A stretch of 64,000 nucleotides of DNA from Poronia punctata (taxonomy: Eukaryota; Ascomycota; Sordariomycetes; Xylariales; Xylariaceae). The position numbers were made by a program, and so were the translations under genes. Below the pieces are notes generated by a model. The model searched no databases, was not told the DNA's origin, and saw only the letters and a program-made list of their open reading frames with translations. Where the stretch lies: NCBI GenBank assembly GCA_022579005.1, contig MU401540.1:1-64000 (forward strand). The letters run 5' to 3'. This document shows, piece after piece, positions 23,908 through 35,748 of this stretch (position 1 is its first letter; the number at the start of each line of letters is the position of its first letter).

Positions 23908-26900
23908 ATGTCTCGCGTGCGAACTGATATAAGTTCAGGGTGGCAGTTTAGAGAGGACGACGGTAACTCTAGCAGTGAAGACGGATGGCTTTCGGTAAAG
24001 AGTGTCCCTACTCAGGTCCATGTAGATCTGTTGGCCAACGGAAAGTGAGTTGGCCTACATTTCCAACATAATTTTTAGCCGTCAAGTTACCCTGCTCCGT
24101 TGTGTTATATAGCATTGCAATGATAGATGCATCATCTGACTTTCACAGGATACCAGACCCCTTCTTGGATCTCAACGAGCTGCCGGTTCGATCTCTAGCA
24201 GAGAAGCGATGGGCTTACAGGGTGCAATTCCCCAAGCCCACAGGGCCGTCATCGTCCGATAAGCCGCTCGTCACAGATCTTGTCTTCGAAGGTCTCGATA
24301 CTTTTGCCACGGTCATCTTTAACGGCACCAAGGTTTTGGAGTCCGACAACATGTTCATCTCTCATCGTGTCGACGTGTCTTCCTCGCTAAAGGATGTCAA
24401 TGTACTCGAGATCCAGTTTGATTCTGCAATGCTTCGCGGAAGAGAGCTACTCAAGGAGCATGCCCATGAACATACCTTCTACGTAAGACAGACGGAAATG
24501 AGCCGAGTGCCTGTACGAAAGGCTCAGTGTATGTATAATGCCGATCCCATTGCCCCTGCCCAGTTTGAGTGAACTCATTTCACTCAAAACCGTCATACAC
24601 CCTGCCAAGCTAAACGGCCAATACATCACAACTGGAATTAGATAAACCGACTAATGTGAGCTCTAGATAATTGGGGTTGGGATTGGGGTCCTATCCTGAT
24701 GACTGCCGGACCGTGGAAACCGGTTTATCTTGAGCAATATGTTGCCAGGATTGATGATGTATGGACCGAATGTGAAGTCAGCGAGAACTTGCAAAAGTGT
24801 TCAGGACGAATCCTGGCCAAAACTACAGGATTAAGCGGTAAATCAATCACACTATCGCTTTTATATAACGGATCGGTCGTCTACGAGAAGGGCTGCGCCA
24901 TCGACTCCGATGGATTGGCCGAAACCAAATTCGAGATCGCCGAGCCGAAGTTATGGTATCCTTTTACGCATGGCCCACAGAATCGATACGAACTGAAGGC
25001 CACTATCGATTCACACGACACAAAATCCAAGATGGTTGGGTTTCGACGTGCTGAGCTCATCCAAAAAGAAGATGAATTTGGCAAATCATTCTACTTTAGG
25101 ATCAACAGACAAGATGTCTTCAGTGGTGGCTCGTGCTGGATTCCAGCTGACAGCTTTCTCTCACAGATCCCGGAACAGCGCTACCGGGACTGGATCCAGC
25201 TTTTGCACGATGGTCACCAAAATATGATCCGAGTCTGGGGCGGTGGTATCTATGAACATGACTCCTTTTACGATGCCTGCGACGAGTTGGGGATCATGGT
25301 GTGGCAGGATTTCGCATTCGCTTGTGCCTCATACCCTACTTACAAGTCTTACCTCTACTCAGTCGAAGAGGAGGCACGACAAAATGTCCGCCGGCTAAGG
25401 TCTCACCCGTCACTGATTATATGGGCTGGCAACAATGAAGATTATCAAGTCCAAGAACGGTACAAGCTCGAGTATAATTACGAGGATAAAGACCCTCAAT
25501 CATGGCTCAAATCAACATTTCCCGCACGATTGTAAGTGATATCCACGATATCGGGGTTCGGGCCTTGTCGATTTCATTGCCCCTTTCTAAATAAGAAAGG
25601 CCGTTTCATTGCCACATATCCGAAACTGTGTTCCGACGTGTCTAGGGACTGCAGATGCTAACTAAATTGTACAGCACCTACGAATATCTCCTTCCAAAGA
25701 TCGTCTCCGAGGAAGATCCATTCGCGATCTATCATCCCAGTAGCCCTTGGGGTGGCGGCAAATATACCGCCGATCCAACGGTTGGTGATAAACATCAGTG
25801 GGATAGTATGGGCCCCCCGACCTCCTGCCGTGACGCGTGAAATCCTTATTAACATGACTAGTTTGGCACGGCGCAATGAACAGATATCAAGAAGCCTACA
25901 GGTTATCTGCTCGCTTCATTAGTGAATTTGGGAGTAAGTCCAGTCATTTCTCAACTAATCTTCGCTGTTGAACAACATGTGGTTCTAACTTACATGGTGA
26001 CAGTGGAGGCATACCCCCACCTCGAGACGACCCATACCATGATCACTGTAGAGGAACAGAGATACCCGGGATCAATCATGATGGACTTTCGCAACAAAGC
26101 CATTGATCATGAACGACGGCTGGCGACTTACGTGGCCGAGAACTTCACGATCAAGTACGATCTTGAGACGTACACACATCTAACACAGATGGCCCAAGCC
26201 GAGACCATGCATTTTGCCTACAAAACATGGCGTCGCGAATGGGGGCAGAGGAAGTGCGGCGGAATCCTTGTTTGGCAGCTCAATGACTGTTGGCCTACAA
26301 TGAGTTGGGCCGTCGTCGACTACTTCCTCGTGAAGAAACCTGCCTATTACGCAATCAAGAATGCACTGCGGCCGATTGACGTCGGAATATCGAGGAACTA
26401 CCATGACTGGACATCCGGGCATGTTGATCCGACCATGTCTTTGAAGGAAAACAAATTCGACTTGTGGCTTGTCAGTGACAGGCCAGACACCGTACTGGCC
26501 GACCTAACTGTCAAGTTTGTCTCCATCAAAACTGGTAAGGACATACGGTCGCCACTAAATATTAGCCCGGTGGCGATACGACCGAATACCACAACCGAGG
26601 TCTTGACGGACCACGAAGTTTTACAAGAGCCACAAAACTCGGAGCAGCAGTTCGACATTTCCAAGCTCGAGCCTTATGTAATTCATGCTGTCCTGTCTTT
26701 CAATGGTAGCAAGATAGCGACCGACACGTTGTGGCCCCAACCACTCAAATACTTGAACTTTGCAGACCGTGGTATCACAACCAGCTTTGTTAACGATGAC
26801 AAGATTGTCGTCTCCGCCGTCCGCCCAACCAAAGGTTTCGTGTTCCAGGAAACAAGGGGTGTCAGTCTCACGGACAATGGGTTTGATTTAGTCCCAGGAG

Positions 26901-26995
26901 AAGAAAAGACCATACGGGTGAAGGGAACAGAGCCTAGGTCCCTTCGATATACATACCTAGGGGCGCCGAGCGGATCGTTACCCGTGTCACAGTAA
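23908..26995 (+). CDS. mndB: GH2 beta-mannosidase B, intracellular, 6 exons
   Basis: Exons 23908-24044, 24149-24528, 24667-25531, 25675-25805, 25862-25933 and 26004-26995 all join in phase and give 858 aa, as expected for the mndB type. There is no signal peptide (MSRVRTDISSGWQFRED), so it is probably cytosolic and finishes mannan or N-glycan oligosaccharides. N-terminal sugar-binding/jelly-roll motifs include VHVDLLANGKIPDPFLD and LVFEGLDTFATVIFNG. Then come YNWGWDWGPILMTAGPWKPV and the TIM-barrel segment QNMIRVWGGGIYE. The acid/base Glu is in WAGNNE (about E430) and the nucleophile Glu is in SEFGMEAYPH (about E526, spanning the exon 5/6 junction). ILVWQLNDCWPTMSWAVVDY follows. The ATG at 23908 was chosen over upstream in-frame non-ATG sequence because it matches the usual family start. 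Confidence 0.92.
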
Positions 26996-27262
26996 AGGGC
27001 CTGAGATTATGTATGCATACGTAAACCAGAGACACAGAGTCCTTGCCAAAGCATATCTAGTCAGGAGGTGTTGGGATGGCCTGGAGCAGAAGCGTGAACA
27101 TTCTACTCCGTGTCATAACAAGCTAGATGACACAAGTTCGCTAGATATTATAGCCCAACATGGTAAACTTGAACAAATTCCCATCGCATAACAGATATAT
27201 TCGGTCAAAGTGGTGAAGAGGAAATAACAAGGTGGTTGGGACTGAAGAACATAAAAAAAGAC

Positions 27263-27268
27263 AAAAAA
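27263..27268 (-). terminator. RNA polymerase III terminator of tRNA-Gly
   Basis: A run of six T on the minus strand, 8 bases past the tRNA 3' end, followed by a second T run (27253-27259). Confidence 0.8.
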
Positions 27269-27276
27269 GAAATGGA

Positions 27277-27347
27277 TGCATCAGCCGTGAATCGAACACG
27301 GGGCCCATCGATGGCAACGATGGATTTTACCACTAAACCACTGATGC
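27277..27347 (-). tRNA. tRNA-Gly (anticodon GCC), intronless
   Basis: Read on the minus strand, the 71 bases fold as a cloverleaf. The acceptor stem GCATCAG/CTGATGC has 7 perfect pairs and A is the discriminator. The D arm contains GTGGTTTAGTGGTA (A box). The anticodon stem is CATCG/CGATG around loop TTGCCAT, giving anticodon GCC. The T stem CCGTG/CACGG closes TTCGATT (B box). CCA is not encoded, as usual in eukaryotes. Confidence 0.97.
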
Positions 27348-27540
27348 TAACTATGAAGCTTAGTCATGAGATGTTGAGTTGCACTCTTAGCAAGACTGAT
27401 CTCAGAAACGCAAGGACTGCTCAGAATTGATAAAAGCAGCAGTCTACACCCTTGTTCCGGCGCACGACTGTTGCCGATTATACAAGTATACTTGTTCTTA
27501 GAAAGAGTCAGGCGGGCTAGGTGATGGTGCATAATGACCA

Positions 27541-28729
27541 TCATTCACCCGACATATCTTTAAACACCCTTTCCATGACACCATATCGCGCAGCGAGTAT
27601 GCTGTCATGGTCAGACTTGGGAATAACGCAACTGGTATAGTTGATACAATCACCACGTTTATCCGCGCTCCAACAATCCTCGAACCATTCCGGCCCAGTG
27701 ACGGTACCGATCATGTGATCTGCCTCGGCAAAATAAACCGAGACCTGAAGAGGCTTGTTGTTGTTGTTGTTCCTGTTCGTCCTCTCCTCCCGTCGTGCCA
27801 GCATCGGCACCAGGGTATCGTAATCTCCCCACTCGCCCCAACATCCGGGGTACTCGTCTCTTTTGAGAAGTAAGAGGGCGTCTTGTCCGAGACCGCGCAT
27901 ATCCTCGCGATTAACGCGTCGTATCATTTCCGCGGAGAGTTTTTCTTCTGTTATTACGGTTGTTGGATCTACCCCCGGGGCGATGAATCCGGGTGGAGAT
28001 TGCATTATCGAGGAGCCGATTACGCCACTGCTGAAATTCACTGCTGGAAATACGGTTCCCTGGATGAATCGCACGACGTGGTTGAACCGGCCGACGAGGG
28101 CGTTGGGTATCAGGCCCGCGGCGACCTTGAGTAATGAGACGGAGGACTTGGACGGGTGGATCCAGGGTGTGCAGAGGGCTATGTATGGTCGGGAGGGATG
28201 TAATAGGTGGCCGAGGTGGAGGAGTATGTTCATGGCGTAGATGGCGCCGCCGCTGTGGGCGAGGATGGATATATAGGGGATGTGGAGGTGTGAGAGGACG
28301 GCTGAAACCATTGTGAGCCAGAGGTGGATTCGCGTGCATGGTGAGGAGGCGTCCGTTGTGCTGCCGAATCCGGGACGGTCGAGGCTTATGATTCGGATGG
28401 AGTGCGTTTGCGCTAGGGTATCTTTGGGGGTGAGGACGTACCGGCTTTAGGTAATTGTTAGGTTGGTGTTGATTGCAGGGAATTTGAAAAATTCAATGTG
28501 AAGTGAAGTGGTGTGTGTGACTTGTTAGTGAGGCTTGACTTGAACTTTACCTTCCAAAGAGAGGACCGCAGAAAAGTAGGACTTTGTCGGTGTTGCGATG
28601 GCCAAAGTCGGCATATGTCACTTTGAGAGGAGTGGATCGGGTAGGGGTGGGGGGTATCGTGAGGGTTTGGTGGAATCGCTCATCGTCAAAATAAGAGGGG
28701 CTTCTTGTGGAGGAATCGTCTGTTGACAT
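27541..28729 (-). CDS. alpha/beta-hydrolase fold protein, 2 exons
   Basis: From 28729 downwards, exons 28729-28551 and 28444-27541 (intron GTAAAG...CTAAAG) give 360 aa. The N-terminal part has VTYADFGHRNTDKVLLFCGP (oxyanion side of the fold) and IRIISLDRPGFGSTT. The nucleophile elbow is LAHSGGAIYAMN with Ser at about 124. A C-terminal VYFAEADHMIGT segment may supply the acid, and PKSDHDSILAARYG the catalytic His. There is no signal peptide or membrane span. The substrate cannot be inferred: relatives include lipases, esterases and epoxide hydrolases. A poly-Asn run (NRNNNNNK) interrupts a surface loop. The gene lies in tandem upstream of nothing obviously related. Confidence 0.85.
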
Positions 28730-29166
28730 GGCGGTGAAGCGAGGATGGTTGGATTGTTGTCAGTTTGAATTGGTAGGTATCGCTTGTTTATAAGACGGGC
28801 ATTGAGATGAGATGAGAGGTGATGGATGAACTTCGAGCTGGTTGCCTAAAATTATTCTATGCTTACTTGTGATTACAGAATCTAGATGCTCTTTCCACCC
28901 CTCTATTTTCTGAGAGGACTTCTGAGTTTCATTGGTCAATTCTCCTGCATATAAATACGAAGAGGATATAACTTATTTTCCCCCCATCATCTTGAGCCCT
29001 TAACCTAACCTGGAAGACTAGGTAGGTACCTAGGTAACCTGGCATGGGATGTCAAAAATGATGAGAGAACAATGCAACTACCAACTCTTCACCACAAACA
29101 AGCCAATATTGAAGCTCCAACTCCCCTTCCTTCCTTCCGTCCCATCCAATACGCGACCTCTTATCT
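28730..29166. other. intergenic, 437 bp
   Basis: Promoter side of the alpha/beta hydrolase and 3' flank of the small secreted-protein gene. It contains an AGGTAGGTACCTAGGTA stretch near 29020-29036 and nothing else recognisable. Confidence 0.6.
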
Positions 29167-30123
29167 CTAGAAAAAGACCGGCGTCCAACCCTCAGGCACC
29201 TCGACCTCCTTACCAAAATCCTCAATCGTCTCCTCCTCGGGATCACATTCCTGCCACTTCAGCTCGAGGCTAACCTGGACATCTGGGTCAAGTTTACCGA
29301 CGGCATTGTCGGTCGCCTTGGGCGATTTCTCGATGAAAAAGTAGCTCTGGTGTCCGAATCCGATCTCGGTCTGTTGTACGGTGACTATTTAAAGAGAAAT
29401 CAATCAATAGTCAGCTTAACAATGTCCTTTCTGGCCGAGACAGAAAAAGAGGAATGAAGTGTTTGTTTAGAGGAATATGAGTTGAGCGGTTTGACTTACA
29501 GTTTTTATGCCAGCAAGGAGACCATTGCTCCTCGGCCGCCGGTACCGTGACCTCGAACTTGCCGTCGAGGTCCTTGCCGTCGTTCAAGGTGGTGTTAGTC
29601 AGTTGGAAGGATCCCTAGGTAGGTAGGTAGGTAGGTAGGTAGTTAGTCCTTGAGTTCAATATCCCCCATAAACACACTGCGGGAACTTTACTATGCTAGC
29701 AGTCCTAAACTTATACACGCGTTCGGCAAAAGGAACGCCAAAGTCTTCCGGATAACCAACATCGATCCCGGTACTCGTCCCCATGCTCTGGAGCCAGGCG
29801 CCGTCCGTGAACTGGGCCGTTCCGCTAGTGGTGGCGCTGACGACGCTAAACTTCCATCCAACAGGGAGGTGCGAGAGGAAGTTCTCCATGACGCAGAACA
29901 CGACGCCCAAGTCATCGTCTGGATTTTCCGCGGGGATGCTGGCGCCAAAGTCGCTGAAGCCCCAGACGATCTTCTCGGGCGTCGCTTTGAGGGTTATCCC
30001 CTCGGCGCCGGCGCAGTTGGCCGCTTTGCCTACTTGTAGGGCCTTGAAGTTGAATAGTTTGTCCGGTACGGCGGCGTGGGCTAATGTTGCCGTGATGAGG
30101 GCTGTTGCTGTGGCGGTCCTCAT
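29167..30123 (-). CDS. small secreted Cys-containing protein (possibly DUF4360-like), 3 exons
   Basis: From 30123 downwards, exons 30123-29692, 29614-29500 and 29384-29167 join in phase to 254 aa. A signal peptide (MRTATATALITATLAHA) predicts secretion. The mature part has ANCAGAEGITLKATPEKIVW, VVFCVMENFLSHLPVGWKFS, a SGTAQF strand, and later WSPCWHKNFT and LKWQECDPEEE. That gives four spaced cysteines and a beta-rich pattern loosely like DUF4360 secreted fungal proteins; this resemblance is tentative. The upstream in-frame ATG at 30204 was rejected because it would bury the signal peptide. The last base before exon 2 belongs to a (CCTA)n microsatellite that forms the acceptor. Function unknown; an extracellular or host-interaction role is only possible. 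Confidence 0.78.
29615..29643. repeat. (AGGT)n microsatellite forming an intron 3' end
   Basis: On the minus strand the repeat reads (CCTA)n and ends in CCTAG directly at the start of exon 2 (29614), so the repeat supplies the polypyrimidine-like tract and the AG acceptor. Confidence 0.85.
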
Positions 30124-33100
30124 GTTGGGGCTGTTGTGATGGGTCGGGGTTATGTTTTCGAAAGGGGGGGGAAGAGATGAGTGTAGGTATGTCTCCTGGG
30201 ACAAAGTATTATTAACAATAGCCGGTCAGGTTTCATTAGCGAGGTGAAGAAGTGATAAATGTTCATCTTTTCGTATGCCGGGGTTCGTGGCTTTATATGC
30301 CTTTCTCCAGCCGTACTGCTGCTCGGTGATATATGTCTAAACATATACCTAGGTGGTATCGTATGTAGGTACAGCGTGATCAGACCCGGCATAGTTGAGT
30401 TATTTCCTCACATGTCGTTGCTATTGTGTGCCGTTCGTAGTGGTAGTATTGATTAACCGCTACTCACACTACCCAGGTATCTCGACGTCTCGAGCATAAC
30501 CTTCGATACTACCACAATCTGAAAGCGATATCGCCTATGAACTAACTGTATGCAAGTAACTCAACGGCCACTTTTTTGTACTCGACCCGAGCTCTCAAGC
30601 AGTCCGATACTTCTATATGAGCCCTACCAGCTGTAATTTTTGACCGGGAGATAGGTAAACTACGACTCGTTTGGAACCGATATCCGATTAGCCGGACAAA
30701 GTACTTTTGACGTATAAGTATAAGTATGTTTGGACGTTTTCTACCGATAGGCCCATAGCGGACCGTTCCAAGAAGAAAGAATCCGGGGAAAGAAAAAGAA
30801 AAAAAAACGCGGAGATGAGATGAATGCTACGTTGATGGAACTCGGGTGGAGATATAGATGCATCCGGCCGCATATTTCTACTAAATAGCCGGTTGGTGAC
30901 AACACACACACACACACACACACACCATTACTTAGCATTATTTCCGTAAAGGGGCATTGTTCTTTGATTTACTCGGGTATTTTTAACAAGCCCAGATTTA
31001 TGATACTGTATATCCGCGGCGATATAGAGTCTACTATATATACTAACTGTCAAGTCGGCTTCTGCGTCCGGTCGCTTAGATGTATGCACTACGTAATGAA
31101 ATCTCTGCGCCCTGGCAGTAGCGATATATGTAAGCTCTTAGTCAAGAAGCCGAGTTTGCTTTGTTCTACCTGGTTTTTTCTACTCATATCCGATAGAGTA
31201 CGTCCTCTACTACGTACGACCATGAAGAAAAAACATGTTCGCCGCTATCCTACGTTGAATGACTGCCTTACGTACAAAGAAGAGGTATTCTTGAATGTGT
31301 ATTGAACATATCGCCCTTTCCTGTAGCCCTAGGAAGGCCGATGCAGAGGAATATTATTTATAATGGCTGTTTCTATGCCGGTTTATTGAATTGTAGGGTT
31401 AGTAGGGTTAGTGCAGGAGAGAGGGCCGTCTCCGTCTCCGTCTCCCCTTAGGGCCGCTGCCCCTTTTATTTTTGGCGTTCAAGTGGCTGAACTGATGATA
31501 AACCGCCGAGATATCAGACAGGTAGGGAAAAGAAGGCGAGGAATTAGTCGCGTCGTTTCATAGAAAAGAACGCCTTGCGCTGCGGCGCCTCGATCACATT
31601 CCAATCCAACAAACAAACTCCCTAGATTATACTGGTACACGTCCCCTCATTGCCATTGGAACAATTGCACTGCCTCTTCTTTGCGGGCCGGTGTAGTATA
31701 TTCAGAACACGGTGGCACCAATTTTATACCATCCTGAGTAGTCGGGGACCTAGCTTGCTGCTGTAATCATCTATAAAACGACACATTATCCTAACCTAAC
31801 TACGCAAGTGGGCGGACCGCAGTTATATAGAAATTCCATGGTCGGCAGCTAGATAGGACTATATAATACCTACTCTAAGACCTCTCCAATATTAGGATCC
31901 AGGAGTTCTATAAACGCGTTGGAAGGACGTGACGAAGCGAGGGTCCTAAGGGACTTACATAAAATAGCAAACAAACTCTTTGCTAGTTCTGTATGCCTAC
32001 CTTATCTATGTGGCGGAGAAAAAAATGCTGAGTTGTCAAATCTGCCTATCAAGGCATATTGGCTCTCTCTCTTTCTCTCTTCTCCTTACTTACTCAGTAT
32101 GTACAAGGCTTGGTGTTTAGTGCTTACCTGCCTACTGACCTTCTTGCGGCTGGAAAGGACATCTATCAATGTTTCCCGCGGTATGATCTATTTTACGTAT
32201 AAATTGTTAGATTAGCACGAGGCTGAGTACTTACAAGGGGCAACGATCCAACCCCTGTGAGATAATACGGCCGCGCGTGTGGGACTAAATTGTGGCTAGG
32301 CCAGGTTGGGTCTTTTGACATGTGGAGTTCTTTTATATTAAGATGGTCAACTAGGGACTATTATCAAATTGACGTTATGGTATAGACGCGGTGAAGTAAA
32401 GAATGTCTGAACTTTGGAATGGCTGACCTACCGGTACCTGGCTCGTGTGGGCGTATACGAATAGATATTGCTAGATAACAAAGTATTGTTTATGGTTTAC
32501 TTATACGATGGTGGCAAGAAGCTTTGATAACAAGAAATGAGCTCCAGTTAATACCTAACTTACATACGAACGTAGATAATCAAACCAAGCAACTGTTTTC
32601 AACATCCCATCCTCGAGTACACATAACGTGTACACATATTGTTGTAGATAGACGAGGCGCTATACCTACTGCGGCAATTCTTCCAGAACTCTTCTTTGGC
32701 CAGAAAGCTTATCAACCTAAATCCGTGAGATTTTCACAGCAATAATAGCACGACGATTACATTAGCAGCTGACGGGAATTTTATTCATTGCACATGACAT
32801 CAAGTCAAGTCCTTTCAGTTCTGCGCCTCCAGGCAATGATCCTAAACGGGCGACTGAGATTATTTGACTGCTGCGCACATAAAAACCGAGTGGTAATAGT
32901 AGGTAACGGTAAGATAAGAATCCGGGGGCTGTGTTAAGCCATTAGGATCATGCGGTCTACCAAGGTTATCTCTCGTCTATTCCATCAGCTGTGGGGATCT
33001 AACTACTTATAGATAAAATAGGTAGGTTAGATAAGTATTGATCACTTGTAGGAAGGAGAGCTTCTCAAACGGTATGAAGCTGGTGGAAAATATTGTGTAC

Positions 33101-34103
33101 GAGATCCTGGAAATCTGATTTAATAGCAAATGCTCAGTGCACATAACCGGGGACGTGGTCTTACCCATACCCGTAAACGATGTATTCGGCAAAGCGGCAC
33201 TCGTAAAGTGGATTTGGATCATAGCGGCCCACACCCTTGTTAGTGTTACTAACGAGTGGGTATGGTTGACAGGGATATGTACAAAGCTTTCCCCGCATTT
33301 CCGTATTTCGTGTTTAACTTCTAACGTCGAACCGGAGCTATGAATAATAATTATGTGTACGTACCGGATCAAGTTAGGTAAATTTGATACCTGTATGAAT
33401 GCGCGCCTTTAGGAGTGTATCACGCGGGAGACCAAGCCCTATACATACAAACATGGAAGCATGGTATGAATAGCTTCATTTCAACAACTACATGTATGTA
33501 ATTACTTTTGATGACAGGTACCTTGAAGGAATCAAATCGTCAAGGGAATGCTCCCATCATCAACCCTGTAGGACTGCACTGCACTGCACTAGTACTAGTT
33601 TAAAGGCTGATGGTTTAATTGGCTTAAAATATCCACTAGAGCATGGCGTAGTGGCTTCTCAACCTTTTTAGGCAGACTGTCAAGAGTCTGGGGTGCTTCT
33701 AGGTGTGGGCCTGATGGTTGGCTGTGTGCTGGTCAGTGGTGATAATTAGGACTTTTCATTACATCACACTAAATCTGTTCAAGATCCAGGGTCGGATGAT
33801 GGCCAGCAACGATCTCCCACGTCTTTTGCTAAGCTATGCATGTACAATCAAGATGAAAGTACTTCTTTTCCAAAATATGTACTTTGGGATACGTTTATAA
33901 TGTAGGACAAAGCAGTGTATCATCTGGCTTATGATTGTAACTTGGCGCAGCAAGTACGCATACTTGCCTGTTCTGTCCAATGGTCGTGCTCGAGGTACAG
34001 TAACATGGATGATTTGAGTCGCTTTCAACCAAAGATCGACAACCTGATGTGTAAAGTATGTACCTAGACTACCACACTACCTAACTGAAAATACAAATAC
34101 CTA
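30124..34103. other. gene-free stretch, 4.0 kb
   Basis: GC looks moderately lower than coding DNA but not like the AT block. Only short, unrelated open frames occur (30964-31305, 31919-32215, 32524-32745, 33007-33372), none with recognisable motifs or consistent splice partners. Small repeats are present: (AC)n at 30901-30926, a CCGTCT triplet run near 31425-31445, and GCACT repeats near 33576-33590. Non-coding RNA genes cannot be excluded. Confidence 0.55.
30901..30926. repeat. (AC)n dinucleotide microsatellite
   Basis: About 12 uninterrupted CA dinucleotides in intergenic DNA. Confidence 0.95.
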
Positions 34104-34380
34104 TCTGTTTGACGGCGTGGCAATTACATCGGTCCATAAAAACATCGCCGCCCCCCTATGCCATCCTTGCAACAGGTCAGTAACATTAAAGGTACAAGTT
34201 CTATAGTGGCTTACCTTTCTTTTAGTCGTGTACCTCAAATGTACCTTAATACACCTAGAATAAAGTAAAATGGTGCAAGATAGAAGTTGATTAGGTACCA
34301 TAATTAGCGCATCTGATTGGTTTACATCCTTAACCCCGAAGTACTCTTGGCGGGATGTAATTGCCACGCCGTCAAACAGA
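34104..34380. mobile_element. 277-bp MITE, TA target duplication, 27-bp perfect inverted ends
   Basis: The left end begins TCTGTTTGACGGCGTGG (34104-34130) and the right end (34354-34380) is its exact reverse complement over 27 bp. TA dinucleotides flank both ends (34102-34103 and 34381-34382). Perfect inverted ends, TA duplication, small size and no coding capacity fit a non-autonomous Tc1/mariner (pogo/Fot-type) element. The ends are identical, so insertion or conversion is probably recent. It sits 191 bp before the start codon of the stomatin gene. Confidence 0.85.
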
Positions 34381-34571
34381 TATCAATCACACTCTCCCCT
34401 CTTTGTTGGTGATTATTTCTGTCATCATCATCATCATCATCGTTGTCATCGCGGTCGTCTACAAATTTCAACATCTTGAAACACATCGGAACCTATCTAG
34501 GTAGCCTTTCATCATCAGTCAAGCTGGCTTCCCGCAACAGCGCCTCACATCTCATACCATCCTCCTCTTCA

Positions 34572-35748
34572 ATGGAATCCCGCACAGAGAACAGCGCAAT
34601 GTCGACCGCCCCCGCAGGACCGAGCAAGGACAACAGCAACAGCAGCAGCAGCAGCCGGCCTAATGGACCTTCGAATAACCCGGGCGGCTTCCGTACCCAA
34701 GGGCCCATGACGGTCGAACGTCCGCGACAGGAGGATCTCCAGCAGAGTTATGCGCAGGTGGTCGATGCCAACGCCAACCCGGATAACTGGTATGGCTCCA
34801 TGATCAATGCCTTTGGCGCCTGCATCGGAACGCTTGGAGCCATCCCTTGCTGCATCGTCTGTCCCAACCCTTACAAGCAGGTCCACCAGGGCAACGTCGG
34901 TCTCGTCACCAAGTTTGGCAAGTTTTACAAGGCCGTCGACCCTGGTCTCGTCAAGATCAATCCTCTCAGCGAGCGTCTTATCCAAGTTGATGTCAAGATT
35001 CAGATTGCTGGTATGTCTCTATCTCTTATCTCCCTTTTTTTTTTCTTTCTTCTGTCAACCATGACACTAACCAAAAAATTTCACAGAGGTTCCCCGACAA
35101 GTCTGCATGACCAAAGACAACGTCACCGTCGACCTCACCTCAGTCATCTACTACCACGTCACGCGCCCACACCAAGTAGCCTTCGGCATCTCCAACGTGA
35201 AGCAGGCGCTCATGGAGCGAACACAGACAACCCTCCGCCACGTCGTCGGCGCGCGCGTACTCCAAGACGTCATCGAGCGCCGCGAGGAAATAGCGCAGAG
35301 CATCAGCGAGATCATCGAAGACGTGGCGTCGGGATGGGGCGTGCAGGTCGAGAGCATGTTGATCAAAGACATCGTCTTCAGCCAGGAACTCCAGGGATCG
35401 CTGTCCATGGCGGCGCAGAGCAAGCGTATCGGCGAGAGCAAGATCATCTCGGCCAAGGCCGAGGTGGAGAGCGCCAAGCTGATGCGCCAGGCCGCCGACA
35501 TCCTGAGCTCCGCCCCGGCCATGCAGATCCGCTATCTGGAGGCCATGCAGGCAATGGCCAAGACGGCCAACTCGAAAGTCATCTTCTTGCCGGCTGCTAA
35601 TCAGACTATGCCTGGTTCTGACGCCTTCAATGCCTCCATGGCTGATGCGTCCAAGAATTATGGCGAGGCTTCCGGTTCGGGTGGGGGAGGGAATAATGAT
35701 GGCGGGTTCCAGCAAGCTATGAATGCGCGCATTATTGAGAATATCTAG
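34572..35748 (+). CDS. stomatin-family (SPFH/band 7) membrane protein, 2 exons
   Basis: Exons 34572-35010 and 35087-35748 (GTATGT...CACAG, branch CTAAC) give 366 aa. A Ser/Asn/Pro-rich N-terminus leads to GPMTVERPRQEDLQQSYAQV, then a Cys-containing hydrophobic hairpin (ACIGTLGAIPCCIVCPNPY) that probably dips into the membrane. The band-7 domain follows: GNVGLVTKFGKFYKAVDPGL, VPRQVCMTKDNVTVDLTSVI, TTLRHVVGARVLQDVIERRE, VESMLIKDIVFSQELQGSLS. A coiled oligomerisation helix (SAKAEVESAKLMRQAADILS) and a Gly/Asn-rich tail end the protein. Stomatins form large membrane scaffolds and regulate channels or lipid domains. An open frame extends upstream without ATG; the second in-frame ATG (about residue 10) is an alternative start. 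Confidence 0.9.

Noticed and set aside
32524..32745. 73-codon frame in the 30-34 kb gap
   Set aside because: Too short, no start context, splice partner or motif.
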